From assembly GCA_963754955.1 (NCBI GenBank), contig CAVWHY010000003.1:1-64000 (forward strand): 64,000 bases of DNA, read 5' to 3'. Each line of letters begins with the position of its first letter. Position 1 is the stretch's first letter. Of the stretch, positions 29,488-40,968 are shown one piece after another. The notes beneath the pieces were generated by a model that did no database searches, had not been told where the DNA came from, and saw only the letters and a list, made by a program, of their open reading frames with translations. Position numbers and translations under genes: made by a program. This DNA comes from CAVQJU01 sp963754955. GTDB lineage: Bacteria; Acidobacteriota; Vicinamibacteria; Vicinamibacterales; CAVVIG01.

Positions 29488-32400
29488 GATGGGCACCGTG
29501 ATCGTCACCGTGGTGCCCACGCCCCGAGTGCTCTTCAGGCTGATCGTTCCATTTATCAATTCGATATTGCGCTTCGCGATGGTCAGGCCGAGCCCTGTGC
29601 CGGTGGCTTTGGTGGAGAAGTACGGCTCGAACATCCGCGCGAGCGCGTCGGGATCCATGCCGACGCCGGTGTCGGTGAGATCGAGCGGCAATCACCGGCG
29701 GCCGCGCCTCGGCACGGATCGTGAGCCGGCCGCGGCCCGGCATGGCGTGCAGGGCGTTTTCAATCACGTTCGTGATCGCGCGCGCGAAAAGCGTGCGGTC
29801 GATTTGCGCCTCCGGAAGATCGTCTGGCACAAACACGTCGATGGCGATGCGCCCGTTCGAGCCCTGTGCGGTAAGGCGTAACCACTTCGTCGATGATCGC
29901 CGCGAGCGCCGTGGGCTCCGGCCGTGCGGTGGGAGACGACGCGAAGCTCGAGAACTCGGACGAGATCTGGCGCAGCAGCGACACCTGCGTGAGAATTGCG
30001 TGCACGCAGTCGTCGAGCACCGGCGACAGGGGCCGTCCTCGGTCCACGTTGACACGCTGGGCGTGCTCGGCGGACAACTGGATCGGCGTCAGCGGGTTCT
30101 TGATGTCGTGGGCGACCTGCCGGGCCATGTCCGCCCATGCCTCGAGGCGCTGCGTGCGCTCGAGGTCCGCGCGCTGCCGCTTGAGGTCGTCCGCCATCCG
30201 GTTGAAATCCTCGACGAGGCGGCCGAGCTCGTCGGCTGAGGCCACGGCGAGGTGCGCGTCCAGATCTCCCCGCGCGATACGGCGCGTCGCGTGGCTCAGC
30301 CGGTTGATGGGATCCGCGATTCGCTCGGCCATCCAGTAGCCGATGCCGGCGCCGAGCAGGCTGAAGAGAACCGCACCGAAGATGACCTGCCGATCGAGTG
30401 CGTCGATCTGCCGCTCGATCTCGAGCTTCCGGAGCGGCAGGGGCACGGTCACGATTCCCTCGCGTCCGCCGGCGCGGATCGGGGCGGCAGCCTCCATGTA
30501 CGTCGAGTCGGCCAGCTGTTCGACGCTCACGAACGTCGGCAGCCGTTCGAGCACGATGCGGCGGTACACCGCGCTGGGCGTCCGGGGCGACAGCAGACGC
30601 GAGGCGAACAGATCGCGCTGGCTCGTCGCTTCGAGGCTGGATCGCTCGAACAGGTTCACATCCTGATCGATGGCGCGGCTGACCAGCACCATGATCTGAT
30701 CGTCAATCGACGTGGGCCCGGCCGGCCCGAGCACGCGTCGCGTAGTCTTCGACGAGCCGCTGTGCCACCGTCGCGGTCCGGGCGGCGGCGTCTTCGACGC
30801 CGGCGCGAGCCTGCGCGGCGAAGTAGGTGCGCACGGCAAACGCGAGGATCGCAACGGGCACCACCGCGCCCGCGACGTACGCGAGGAACAGCTTCCGGTA
30901 GAAGCTGGAGCGGAACTCGCGGAGCAGCTCGCGGCCGCTCGCCGGATGGATGGCGGCCACCAGCGCGAACAGCGCGGCGCCCGCGACCAGCACCACGTAC
31001 AACGCGCCGGCCAGCACGATGAGCTCCGCGAGGCTCACGAGATGCCCGAACCAGGTCAGCGCCGGGTACCCGAGGGCGTAGATGCCGCCGCGATCGCTCG
31101 CGAGGTAGACGCGGAAGCGTTCGTCATCGCGCGACAGCGTCGTCCAGAATCCCTGGCGCGACGCCACGGCGCGCGCGAACGCTTCGTCAGGCAGCGGCCA
31201 GATGCCGGTTCCCGACACGTACGTGGGCGCGCGGCTCCAGCCGTAGCCGACGAATTCGACGTCGTTGCCCTGCAGCCCCTCGGCGGCAGTGCCGCTGTCC
31301 GGCCGCAGTGGCTCGAGATACGGGTTCTGGGACGAGAAGAACGGAAGCGCCCGGTAATCGAGCATCGTGCGCACGACGATCGCACCGCGCACGACGCCGT
31401 GGTCGCAGATGCCGCGGCCGGCCTGCGGGACGTGACGCTCCAGAGAGCCGAAGGGCAGCACCTCCTCGAAGACCTCCCAGTTGCAGCTCGCCGTCTCGTG
31501 ACGGCGGGTGGTGGGTTCGGGCAGCAGGGAGAAGCGGCTGACCAGATCGCCCTGGCTGTTGTACAGCTCGACGGAGGACGTGAGACGGTAGGTCGCAAGC
31601 GCGGTTCTCGACCAGACCGCGAACGCGCGGTCGATCGTGGGCGTCGCGGGGGACAGGCCCGAGACGTAGTCGGCGAGATTGGGGAGCGCGTCGATCTGTT
31701 CGAGTGCCTGATAGAGGCGATCCTGGAGATCCTTGCGCTGACTGGTCACCTGTGGCGTGTACGTGGATGCGATCAGCCGTTCCTTCGCCGCCGTCGCGAG
31801 AAAGAAGAGCGACGGATACATCGCGAGCGCCGGCACGGCCAGCGCGGCGAAGAGCGCCACGAGCCGCGCCGCCTGGGAACTGCGCCGGGAGCGGCGCGAC
31901 ACCCGTTCGAACGCCGCGGTACACAGGCCGCACGCTGCGAGCGCGATGATCCACGGAGCGAGCGGAATCGATTCGACGTACGCGTGAATCGCAATGACGG
32001 CAAGAGCGGCGCCGGCGAGCCATCCGCATATCGCCGTCGCCCGAAGGTCCCAGCGCCGGGGGCGCCGCCAGAACACGCCCGGCGCGTGGGCGACCATCGC
32101 GACGCCCCAGAGAACGGCGGCGTGCAGCAGCACGAGACCGAAACCGACCGACAGCCCGCGCACGCTGAACGGATGCAGCGAGAAATGGACGACGTCGATG
32201 TTTGTCCGGGCGACGACCTCCTGCAGGAACCGTTCGTATCCGGCCAGGGCCGCCGCGGCGATGGCGCCGGCGACGACGTACACCGCCGCAATGCGCCAGT
32301 CGCCGATGCGCCTGCGGATTCCGGCGCAGCCAGAGCCGCGGACGCGGACGGGCGAAGCGCCGCCGGACGAGCGAGTCGGCGGCAAGTCCGACGAAGGCGG

Positions 32401-33361
32401 CGGCTGTCAGGGCCCCCAGCAGCACATAGGCTGACGAGCCAAACGGTTGAGGGCCCGCCACCGACGAAACGATCCACAGCAGTGACGAGCGCGCGACGAT
32501 CAGGATGAGGGCGATCGCGCCGGTTGCGGAGAGAAACCCGCGAGCCGTCCGCGCGCGGCGGCGCACGTCGAGCAGCGGCCCGGCGCACAGCAGCAGGGCG
32601 ACGACGATTACGAGCGCGCTCGCGGCGAGCGTTCGCGCGCGCCATCGCGCCCGCGCGTCCGCCAGGGCCGCCCGGGACACGCGGGCCTCGACTAGAAGCC
32701 CGCCCGTTGGCGATGGAATCAGGAACCTGGCCGCATCGTCGCCTTCGTCCGGCGGGCCGGGGCCTTCGAACTCCGTGCGGATCGACACGGGGACAATCGA
32801 CGTGGAGACGACCGCCGCGCCGGCAGCCAGTCCGGTCGTCGGCTGAAGCCCCGATAACGACTGTTCGACCACCACGGTCGCTTGCCGGCCTCCGGGACGC
32901 CGGGGATCGGCCACGGGTTCGACACGGACCAGCCGTGGCCCGAGCGCGCCGGGCGCCACAAACAGCGCCGCCGGGCCGCCCAGACGTTCCTTTGCCAGAT
33001 CGAGCACCCGCCCGGCCCACGCAAGCGGCCGGCCAGCCGTGTCGTAGACGGTGATCCCCGTACGCCCGGCCTGGTCGGCCGGCAACACCTGGGAGAGGAC
33101 ATCGAACAGTTGTGTCGCCGTTGCCGCGTCGCGCTGCGCGAGTTGAATCGCCGTGCGAGACGCGATCACGCGGGCGGCCATTGCGCCGAGGGCCTCGGCG
33201 CTGCCGTCGAACTGGCTGCGGAATTCGGTCTCGACGCGAGCCAGCGCTTCGTCGTCGGTCGATCCGAACCGGCTGAGCTCGAGGGCTCGACCGGCGGCGG
33301 CGGCGATGACGGCGCCGAGCAGTCCGCCGACGATGAGTCGTCCGGCTAGCGCGTTTTTCAT
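29464..33361 (-). CDS. Very large membrane sensor histidine kinase, NtrY-like (frame broken)
   Basis: About 1298 residues after correcting shifts near 32365, 30730, 29865 and 29690. From the N-terminus: one helix, a periplasmic domain (about 30-240), three more helices, a cluster of about five helices (AAVYVVAGAIAAAALAGY onward), a second large periplasmic domain, two helices, a third periplasmic part, a last helix with HAMP, then HisKA with H-box QVAHDIKNPLTPIQLS, N-box NVIENALHAM, G1 DTGVGMD and F/G2 FEPYFSTKATGTGLGLT. The catalytic part is closest to NtrY. No response regulator is adjacent. The last residues (SSGHLVI) are encoded by the octamer array. Confidence 0.85.
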
Positions 33362-33439
33362 TCAGGTGTCGTGCGGACCTTCAGGCCCGCTCAGCATACA
33401 ATTGAAGCACATCGCCCGAGTGCGGCGAATTCCCCGAAC

Positions 33440-34523
33440 GTGACCCTCAAGCTGCTTCTCAAACGCGGCGCGCTGCTCGCCGTTGCCAACTGGCAGGCGG
33501 TGGCGATCCAGTTCTTCGCAGAGACGACGTTCCAGGTGTTGCTGGCTGTTCCGATCTTCGGCGCCGCGATCCTCGTGGCCGTCGCCGTCGGCGCTGACCT
33601 GGGTGACCTGCTGCAGGGCAATCTTCGGGAGATCGCCGCCAACATCGCCCGCGCGCTGACCGCCGAACCGGTCGCGCTTGGTTCATTCCTGGTCGCGTTC
33701 GGGATCGCCCTGGCGGGGGGATCGGCGCTGACGTGTCTGGTCAAAGGGGGGACGCTCGACGTGCTCCTCGCGGCGAACGACGCCGCCGGTCCGATCGAGC
33801 GCGAAGCCGTGACGTTCGACAGCCTGCGCGGCGCCGCGCAGTTCAACGTGCCGCGATTCATGAGCGGCTGCGTGCGGCTGTTCCGGTCGTACCTGGGCGC
33901 TCGGCCTCGTGCTGGTGCTCGCGTATGCCGCATCAGGCGCCGTGTACCTCGCATGTGTCGTGTACGGATACCGCGCGGCCGAAGACGTGGTAAGCGTCAT
34001 TGGATGGACCGCGATCGCTGCGGTCGCCACCGTGGTGCTGATCCTCTGGATCACCCTCGTCAACCTGGTCTATCTGCTGACTCAGATTGCGATGGCCGCC
34101 GACAACATCGGTCTTTCCGATGCGTTTCGCGCGGTCGGTCGATTCGTGCGCGTGGAAGCATCCGCGCTGTCGCGCATGTTCCTGATCGTGCTCGCGCTGG
34201 TCGTCGGCGCGACGCTCGTCTCGGCGCTCGCGTGGTCCGGGGTCGGCCTGATCGCGTTCGTGCCGCTCGTGGGCCTCGCCGTGGTGCCGCTGCAACTCGT
34301 GGCGCTCATCCTGCGGGGGCTCGCCTTCGAGTACATCGGACTCGCGGCAGCGGGCGCGTATCTGACGCTCTACCGCCGGATGCCGCGCGGCGCCGAGCGC
34401 CGCGATCCCGGCCTCGGACTCATCGACTCCCCGGTGGGCGCGATGGCCCCGGTGGCAGCGGCCCCGGCTGGCCCGGTGCCGGCGCCGTCGGGGTCATCGG
34501 GACCAGGCCCGGCAGCGGCGTAA
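33440..34523 (+). CDS. Polytopic membrane protein of unknown function (one frameshift)
   Basis: About 360 residues from a GTG at 33440, with one extra base near 33895. At least six hydrophobic segments (FQVLLAVPIFGAAILVAVAV, VLVLAYAASGAVYLACVVY, AIAAVATVVLILWITLVNLV, MFLIVLALVVGATLVSALAW and others). It resembles the glycerophosphoryl-diester/DUF-type membrane domain proteins that shape the membrane in many phyla, but I do not recognise a named family. The Ala/Pro-rich tail overlaps the convergent beta-propeller gene by 104 bases. Confidence 0.6.
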
Positions 34524-35658
34524 GCGGCGCGATCGCCGGATCGAATGAGTGGCTGAGCGCGACAACGGTCACGCCCTTCACGATGTCGCGCGCCACGGCA
34601 ATCACCACCGGAAACGCACGAGACACGGGCGTGAAGAGGTGCGGCGGCGCCGCGAGTTCACCGGCGAGAGCAAACTCACCAGCGGCTTTACCGTCGGTGG
34701 TCCGGTAGGCCCGAAGCATCGGCGCAGGTCCCGAGACGAGGATCGATTCGGCCGCGTGGAGCGGCCCGGTCGCGGGGCGCAGCGGCAGCGGGATTTTCCA
34801 GCGCTGCACGCCGTTCGACTTGTTCAGGGCCCTGAGCACGTTGTCGAGTGAGACGAAGTAGGCCGTCCGGTCGTCCACGACCGGGAGGCCGATGACAGGT
34901 CCTCCGGTCTGCCAGCGCCACTCGACCGCGCCGTCCCGGGTGTTCAAGCAGTAGAAGAAGCGATCCTGCGAGCCGAGGTAGAGACGGTCGCCGCTGACGA
35001 GGATTTCGTTCGCGGCGCCGCCGAGCCGGCGCTCCCAGACGAGCTCGCCCGTGTCGATGCGCATGGCGACCACGCGGGAGTCGCTCGCGGGCAGGTACAG
35101 GTGTTCGCCGGCAAGTGCCGGCCGCGCGTGGGCGACCGCGCCGACGTTGCGGCGCCACAACAAGGTGCCGTCGGCAGCCCGGAAGGCGAGCACGTCGTTG
35201 CTGATCGTTGCGACCAGCAGCCAGCCGTTGTCCCAGACCGGCGGGACCGCGACCATCTCGGCCAGCGGCAGTTCCCATGCGGACGTGCCGTCGGCCGCGC
35301 GCAGCGCCGACAGGCCGCCGGGCCTCACCACGAACACGAGGTCGTCGCCGGCCGCCGGTTCGAACGTGGTGTGGATCTTCGTCAGCCAGAGCCGCGTGCC
35401 GGTCGCGAGCTCGTACGCGGCGAGTTGATCGCCTTCGAGCGGGAAATAGGCGCGCGTCGCGTCGAAGCCGGGCGTCGCGGTCAGGCTGCTGTTGAGCGCG
35501 AGGGTCCAGAGCGTCTGCAATGGAAAGAGGGGCAGGGGCGTGCGATCGTCGGCCGCGTACGTTTGTTTGACGCGCCGCGCCTGCGCTGAGCTGACGCCCG
35601 TCAACGCCGTGATGAGGGCAAGTGCACTACAACATATTGTGGTCAGACGACTCGCCAC
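34420..35658 (-). CDS. PQQ-type beta-propeller protein (BamB-like)
   Basis: About 412 residues from a GTG at 35658 with a signal peptide (LTTICCSALALITALTGVSSAQA). Blade motifs repeat: YELATGTRLWLT, RAADGTSAWELPL, RAADGTLLWRRN, RIDTGELVWERR, NTRDGAVEWRW, NKSNGVQRWKI, each an AxDGxxxW-type PQQ repeat. Such periplasmic propellers scaffold outer-membrane assembly (BamB) or act as adaptors. No lipobox Cys is at a convincing position. The Pro/Gly-rich C-terminal tail runs antisense into the neighbouring gene, so the real end may lie earlier. Confidence 0.8.
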   Translation of the reverse strand: MASRLTTICCSALALITALTGVSSAQARRVKQTYAADDRTPLPLFPLQTLWTLALNSSLTATPGFDATRAYFPLEGDQLAAYELATGTRLWLTKIHTTFEPAAGDDLVFVVRPGGLSALRAADGTSAWELPLAEMVAVPPVWDNGWLLVATISNDVLAFRAADGTLLWRRNVGAVAHARPALAGEHLYLPASDSRVVAMRIDTGELVWERRLGGAANEILVSGDRLYLGSQDRFFYCLNTRDGAVEWRWQTGGPVIGLPVVDDRTAYFVSLDNVLRALNKSNGVQRWKIPLPLRPATGPLHAAESILVSGPAPMLRAYRTTDGKAAGEFALAGELAAPPHLFTPVSRAFPVVIAVARDIVKGVTVVALSHSFDPAIAPLTPLPGLVPMTPTAPAPGQPGPLPPGPSRPPGSR

Positions 35659-35718
35659 CCCGTTATAATAGCGGCTAATCGCTCCACTCCTTCGATAAGC
35701 TCCAGGCGGGTCGTTTCG

Positions 35719-37254
35719 GTGAGCCACCAAACAATCGTCGTTCTCGACTTCGGGTCTCAGTACACACAGCTCATCGCCCGGCGGCTTCGCGAGCTCTCGG
35801 TGTACTCGGAGATCTGGCCGCCGGATGCGCCGGCCGAGAAGATTCGCGCGAAGCGTCCGGCCGGAATCATCCTGTCCGGTGGGCCGAAGAGCGTGTCCGA
35901 CGCGGGCGCGCCGAAATGCGATGCCGCCGTGTTCGACGTCGGCATCCCCGTGCTCGGGATCTGTTACGGCATGCAGCTGATGGCGGATACCCTCGGCGGG
36001 ACGGTCGCTCCCGCGCGCCAGCGCGAGTTCGGCCACGCAATGGTCTCGGTGAACGGACCCGCCCCGCTGTTTGCGGGAGTGCCGCCTGAGATCCGCGTCT
36101 GGGCGAGCCACGGCGACTTCGTCGCCGCCGCGCCGAAAGGGTTTTCCGTCGTCGCGACCAGCGCGAATGCGCCGGTCGCGGCGATGATGGACGACACGCG
36201 CGCGCTGCACGCGCTGCTGTTTCATCCCGAGGTCGTGCACACGGAATTCGGCCTGGAGATACTTCGCAACTTCGCGTACGGTGTCTGCGGATGCTCGGGC
36301 GACTGGACGATGGCCTCGTTTGTCGAGGAGGCGACGGCGCGCGTCAAGGCGCAGGTCGGCGACGGGCGCGTCGTGTGCGGCCTGAGCGGCGGCGTCGATT
36401 CGACAGTGGCGGCGCTCATCATTCACCGCGCGATCGGCCGGAACCTCACATGCATCCTGGTGGACAACGGCGTGCTCCGGCTGGACGAGGCCGCCCAGAT
36501 CCGGAAGCGGTTCGAGCGGCTGAACCTGCCGCTTGTGTTCGCCGACGCATCCCAGCAGTTTCTGGAACGCCTCACGGGTGTCGTCGAGCCGGAGCAGAAG
36601 CGCAAGATCATCGGCGCGACGTTCATCGACGTCTTCGAGGAAGAGGCGGCGAAGCTCGGAACCGTCGATTTCCTGGCGCAGGGCACCCTGTATCCCGACG
36701 TCATCGAGTCGGTGGCCATCGTCGGGCAGTCCTCGTTGATCAAGAGCCATCACAACGTCGGCGGCCTTCCGGAGCGCATGCGCATGAAGCTCGTCGAGCC
36801 GCTGCGCGAACTGTTCAAGGACGAAGTCCGCGAGGTGGGCCGGAAGCTGGACCTCGACGACGAGTTCGTGATGCGGCAGCCGTTTCCCGGCCCGGGACTG
36901 GCCGTGCGGATCCTGGGCGAGGTGACGCCGGCGCGCCTGAGCCTGCTGCGCCGCGCCGACGCGATCGTGTCGGAGGAAGTGAAGCGCGACGGGTGGTATT
37001 CGCGTGTCTGGCAGAGCTTCGCCGTGCTCCTGCCGATTCAGAGCGTGGGTGTCATGGGCGACGAGCGAACCTACGAGTACACGGCGGCGATTCGGGCCGT
37101 CGAGAGCCGCGACGGCATGACGGCCGACTGGGCCCGGCTGCCACACGAACTCCTCGCGCGGATCTCGTCGCGCATCGTCAACGAAGTGCGCGGCATCAAC
37201 CGCGTCGTGTACGACATCAGCTCGAAGCCGCCGTCAACGATCGAGTGGGAGTGA
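35719..37254 (+). CDS. guaA: GMP synthase (glutamine-hydrolysing)
   Basis: 511 residues, converts XMP to GMP with glutamine and ATP. The N-terminal class-I amidotransferase has the nucleophile in GICYGMQ and the His-Glu pair in LFHPEVVHTEFG; the ATP-pyrophosphatase domain has the P-loop GLSGGVDSTVAAL near residue 220; the dimerisation domain ends KPPSTIEWE. A perfect TATAAT at 35664-35669 lies about 50 bases upstream but without a good -35. A GTG start, weak ribosome-binding site. Confidence 0.97.
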   Translation: MSHQTIVVLDFGSQYTQLIARRLRELSVYSEIWPPDAPAEKIRAKRPAGIILSGGPKSVSDAGAPKCDAAVFDVGIPVLGICYGMQLMADTLGGTVAPARQREFGHAMVSVNGPAPLFAGVPPEIRVWASHGDFVAAAPKGFSVVATSANAPVAAMMDDTRALHALLFHPEVVHTEFGLEILRNFAYGVCGCSGDWTMASFVEEATARVKAQVGDGRVVCGLSGGVDSTVAALIIHRAIGRNLTCILVDNGVLRLDEAAQIRKRFERLNLPLVFADASQQFLERLTGVVEPEQKRKIIGATFIDVFEEEAAKLGTVDFLAQGTLYPDVIESVAIVGQSSLIKSHHNVGGLPERMRMKLVEPLRELFKDEVREVGRKLDLDDEFVMRQPFPGPGLAVRILGEVTPARLSLLRRADAIVSEEVKRDGWYSRVWQSFAVLLPIQSVGVMGDERTYEYTAAIRAVESRDGMTADWARLPHELLARISSRIVNEVRGINRVVYDISSKPPSTIEWE

Positions 37255-37260
37255 GGTCGT

Positions 37261-37413
37261 CCTTGGTCCCTGGTTCCTGGTTCTTGGTCCGTCCCGGGTC
37301 CGTAGTCCCTGGTCCGTCCTGGATGACGATCGCCGGACCCGGAACGAAGGACGAAGGACGGACCATGGATGAAGGGCGGACCATGGACCAGGCACCAGGA
37401 ACCAAGGACCAGG
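37261..37413. repeat. Degenerate heptamer array A2 (GGACCAA / CTTGGTCC words)
   Basis: Fills the guaA-dnaE gap. The left half is rich in CCTGGTTCCTGG-type words, the right half in the complementary CCAGGAACCAAGGACC type, so the strand can fold on itself. CCTGGTTCTTGGTCC at 37276-37290 is the exact inverse of a 15-mer in array A1, 32 kb away. The last unit, AGGACCAGG, sits where the dnaE ribosome-binding site should be. Confidence 0.75.
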
Positions 37414-37417
37414 AAAA

Positions 37418-40400
37418 GTGACCGACTTCGTCCACCTTCACCTGCACACCGAGTTCTCACTACTCGACGGCGCGTGCCGCATCGACGAAGTGCTGGATCA
37501 GGCGGTGGCGCTGAAGATGCCGGCGATGGCGGTCACCGAGCACGGGAACATGTTCTCGTCGGTCATCTTCCACGACCACGCGCGGCAGCGCGGCATCAAC
37601 CCGATTCTGGGCTGCGAGGTGTACGTGGCGCCGGGCAGCCGGCTGAACAAGAACGGCAGCCCCGGCGAGACCGCCAATCATCTCGTCCTGCTGGCGGAAA
37701 ACGCCGAGGGCTACCACAACCTGATCAAGCTCGTCTCGGCCGGGTACACCGAGGGCTTCTACTACAAGCCGCGCATCGACAAGGAACTCCTCGCGCAGCA
37801 CGCGAAGGGCCTCATCGGCTTGAGCAGCTGTCTCAAAGGCGAGGTTGCCGAAGGCCTGTCGCGCCAGCAGGAGCGCAAGGCCGTCGAAGCCGCGGGCGCG
37901 TATCGCGACATCCTCGGCCCGGGCAACTTCTTCCTGGAAATGCAGTGGCACGGCATCGAGGAGCAGCGCGTGGTCAACGGCGGCATGCCCGCCATCGCGC
38001 GCGATCTGAAGCTGCCGATGGTGTGCACCAACGACGTCCACTACCTGCGCGCGGGTGACGCGCATCCGCACGACGTGCTGCTCTGCATCGGAACCGGCAA
38101 GGCGTTCAGCGATCCCAAGCGCCTGCGCTACGACGCCAAGCAGTTCTTCCTGAAGACGGCCGACGAGATGGCCGAGGCGTTCAGGGATTTTCCCGATGCG
38201 CTGGCGAACACTGTGCGGATCGCGGAGCGGTGCAACGTCAAGCTGGGGGAGGGCGAGAACTTCCTGCCCAACTTCGACGTGCCCGCGCCGTTTACCCTGG
38301 ACGACTACTTCGAGCACGTGACGCGCGAGGGATTCGCGGAGCGGCTGGTCCGGCTGAAACACCTCGCGTCCACCGGAGCGCTGCGGCACACGATCGACGA
38401 GTACGAGCGCCGCCTGGCGTACGAAATCGAGATGATCAAGAAGATGAAGTACCCGGGTACTTCCTGATCGTCTGGGATTTCATCCGCTACGCGCGCGAGC
38501 AGGACATCCCGGTCGGCCCCGGGCGCGGGTCGGCTGCGGGAAGCCTGGTCGCCTACTGCCTGCGCATCACCGACGTCGACCCGATCGACTTCGATTTGAT
38601 CTTCGAGCGCTTCCTGAACCCCGAGCGTGTGTCGCTGCCGGATATCGACATCGACTTCTGCGAGCGCCGCCGCGGCGAGGTCATCGAGTACGTCACGCGC
38701 AAGTACGGCCGCGAGAACGTCGCCCAGATCATCACCTTCGGCACCATGAAGGCCAAGGCCGCGGTGAAGGACGTGGGCCGGGTGCTGGAGATCCCGTTCG
38801 CCGACGTCAACAAGGTGGCCAAGCTCATCCCGCCGGCCCTCGACATGACGCTGGACAAGGCACTCGAGGAAAGTCCGGCGCTCAAGGAGCTCGAGCAAAA
38901 CGATCCGAAGGTCAAGGAACTGCTGAACGTCGCGAGGCGCCTCGAGGGCATGACCCGCCACGCGTCGGTGCACGCGGCCGGCGTGGTCATCGCGCCCAAG
39001 GCGATCACGGAGTACGCGCCGCTCTACAAAGGGGCGCGCGACGAAATCACGACGCAGTGGTCCATGAAGGAGATCGAGCGTATCGGGCTCCTCAAGATGG
39101 ACTTCCTGGGTCTGAGCACGCTCACGCTCATCTACGACGCGATCGCCGAGATCAAACGGACTACGGGCGAAACGCTCGACATCGACCGCGTGCCCCTCGA
39201 CGATGCGAAGACGTACCAGGTATTTCAGGACGGGGCGACCTACGGCATTTTTCAGTTCGAGAGCAGCGGCATGCGGGACATCCTGCGCAAGGCGAAGCCG
39301 CAGCGCCTCGAGGACTTGATCGCGCTCAACGCGCTCTACCGCCCCGGCCCGCTGCGCAGCGGCATGGTGGACGACTTCATCGCGCGGAAGCAGGGCAAGA
39401 CGGAGGTCAAGTACGAGCTGCCGCAGCTCGAGCCGATTCTGGCGGAAACCTACGGCGTCATCGCGTATCAGGAACAGGTGATGCGCATCTCGAACGTCGT
39501 CGCGGGGTTCACGCTCGGAGAGGCGGACCTGCTCCGGAAGGCGATGGGCAAGAAGAACGCCGAAGTCATGGCCAAGATGCGCGGCAAGTTCGTGGACGGA
39601 TCGAAGAAGCTCGGGACGCCCGAGAAAAAGGCCGCGCACCTGTTCGACCTGATGGAGCACTTCGCGGGGTACGGCTTCAACAAGTCGCACTCGACGGCGT
39701 ACGCGTTTCTCGCGTACCAGACCGCGTACCTGAAGGCGAACTACCCGTGGCACTTTGCGGCCGCGCTGCTGACGATCGAAGCCCAGAACACGGACAAACT
39801 CGCGCTGTATCTCGGTGAATGCCGGGACAGGGCCATTCCCGTCCTGCCGCCCGACGTCAACGAGAGCGAGCTGCGCTTCACGGTGACCCCCGCGGGCGTC
39901 CGTTTTGGCCTGACGGCCATCAAGAACGTCGGCGAGGGCGCGATCGAGTCGCTGCTGACCGTCCGCCGCGCGAAGGGCCCGATCAAGTCGCTTCAGGCGC
40001 TCTGCGAGGATCTCGATCTCCGCCTGTTCAACAAGCGCGTGTTCGAGAGCCTGGCCAAAGCCGGCGCGCTCGACTCTCTGGCCGGCGGCGTCACGGGACA
40101 TCCGTGCGAGGTGAGGCCGCGGCTGGTGGCGGCGGTGGACGTCGCGTGCGAATACGGCGCGCGGCTGCAGCGCGACAGGAACGAAGGGCAGGCCCAGTTG
40201 TTCGGCGGGGCAGACGAGAGCGACGCTCCGGCAGCCGATGGCCGGCTGCCCGAGGCGGCGCCGTGGAGCGAGAGCGAGCAGCTCGCGTTCGAAAAGGAAA
40301 CACTGGGGTTGTACTGGAGCGGCCATCCGGCCGATCGCTACCGCGACGACCTGAAACAGTTTGGCGCCCGGTCTACAGGCGATCTGGCGGAAGCGCCGAC

Positions 40401-40953
40401 GACCGCGCGCGCTGACGGATGGGGGCCCGGCGGGCCCAAGCCCATCGAGCCGGATACGAGCGTCGGCGGCATCGTCGCCGCGTGCCGGCCGCTGAAGACG
40501 CGCAAGGGCGATTCGATGGCGGTCTTCACGCTCGAGGACGCCCAGGGCGGCGTGGAAGTCATCGTGTTTCCGGAGGCGTTCCAGCGGAGCGCCGGCCTCA
40601 TTGAAACGGGCACGCTCGTCCTGGTGCGCGGCAAGCTCGAACGCGACGAGGAGTCGGTGCGCCTGCTCGCCTCGGAAATCCTCCCGCTCGACAGCCTGCG
40701 TGAGCGGCTGACCCGCGAGGTCGCGATCCGTGTCAAGATGCCGGCGGACCGTGGGGTGTTCGAGGCCCTGGGCGCAGTCTTTTCGCGGCATCGGGGCGAT
40801 CGGCGCGTCTCGTTAGAGATCGAACTACCATCGGGAGCCACGCCCCTTCGCGTCCGCGCGGACGTCTCCCACCAGATCCGGGTCCGCCCCTCCTCGACGC
40901 TGATCGCCGAGGTCGAAGAGATCGTCGGCCACGGGTCGGTGTCGCTCAAGTGA
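37418..40953 (+). CDS. dnaE: DNA polymerase III subunit alpha (one frameshift)
   Basis: Replicative polymerase, 1178 residues when one G missing near 38457 is restored. PHP domain at the N-terminus (HLHLHTEFSLLDGACR, TEHGNMFSSV), catalytic palm with PGRGSAAGSLVAYCLRITD and the aspartates in PDIDIDFCERRR, the tau/beta-binding region, then an OB-fold (VGGIVAACRPLKTRKGDSMA, near 1010-1090). It is the DnaE1 type, without PolC features. The GTG start takes its ribosome-binding site from the heptamer array before it. accA follows 15 bases later. Confidence 0.96.
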
Positions 40954-40968
40954 GGTCGTCAGGACCGT

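Noticed and set aside
35659..37146. Long N-terminal extension of the propeller protein antisense to guaA
   Set aside because: The signal peptide begins near 35658, and the extension is the shadow of guaA.
38305..40791. 828-codon open frame on the minus strand of dnaE
   Set aside because: A shadow frame in GC-rich coding DNA; composition is Arg/Leu/Val-rich and the plus frame has clear DnaE motifs.
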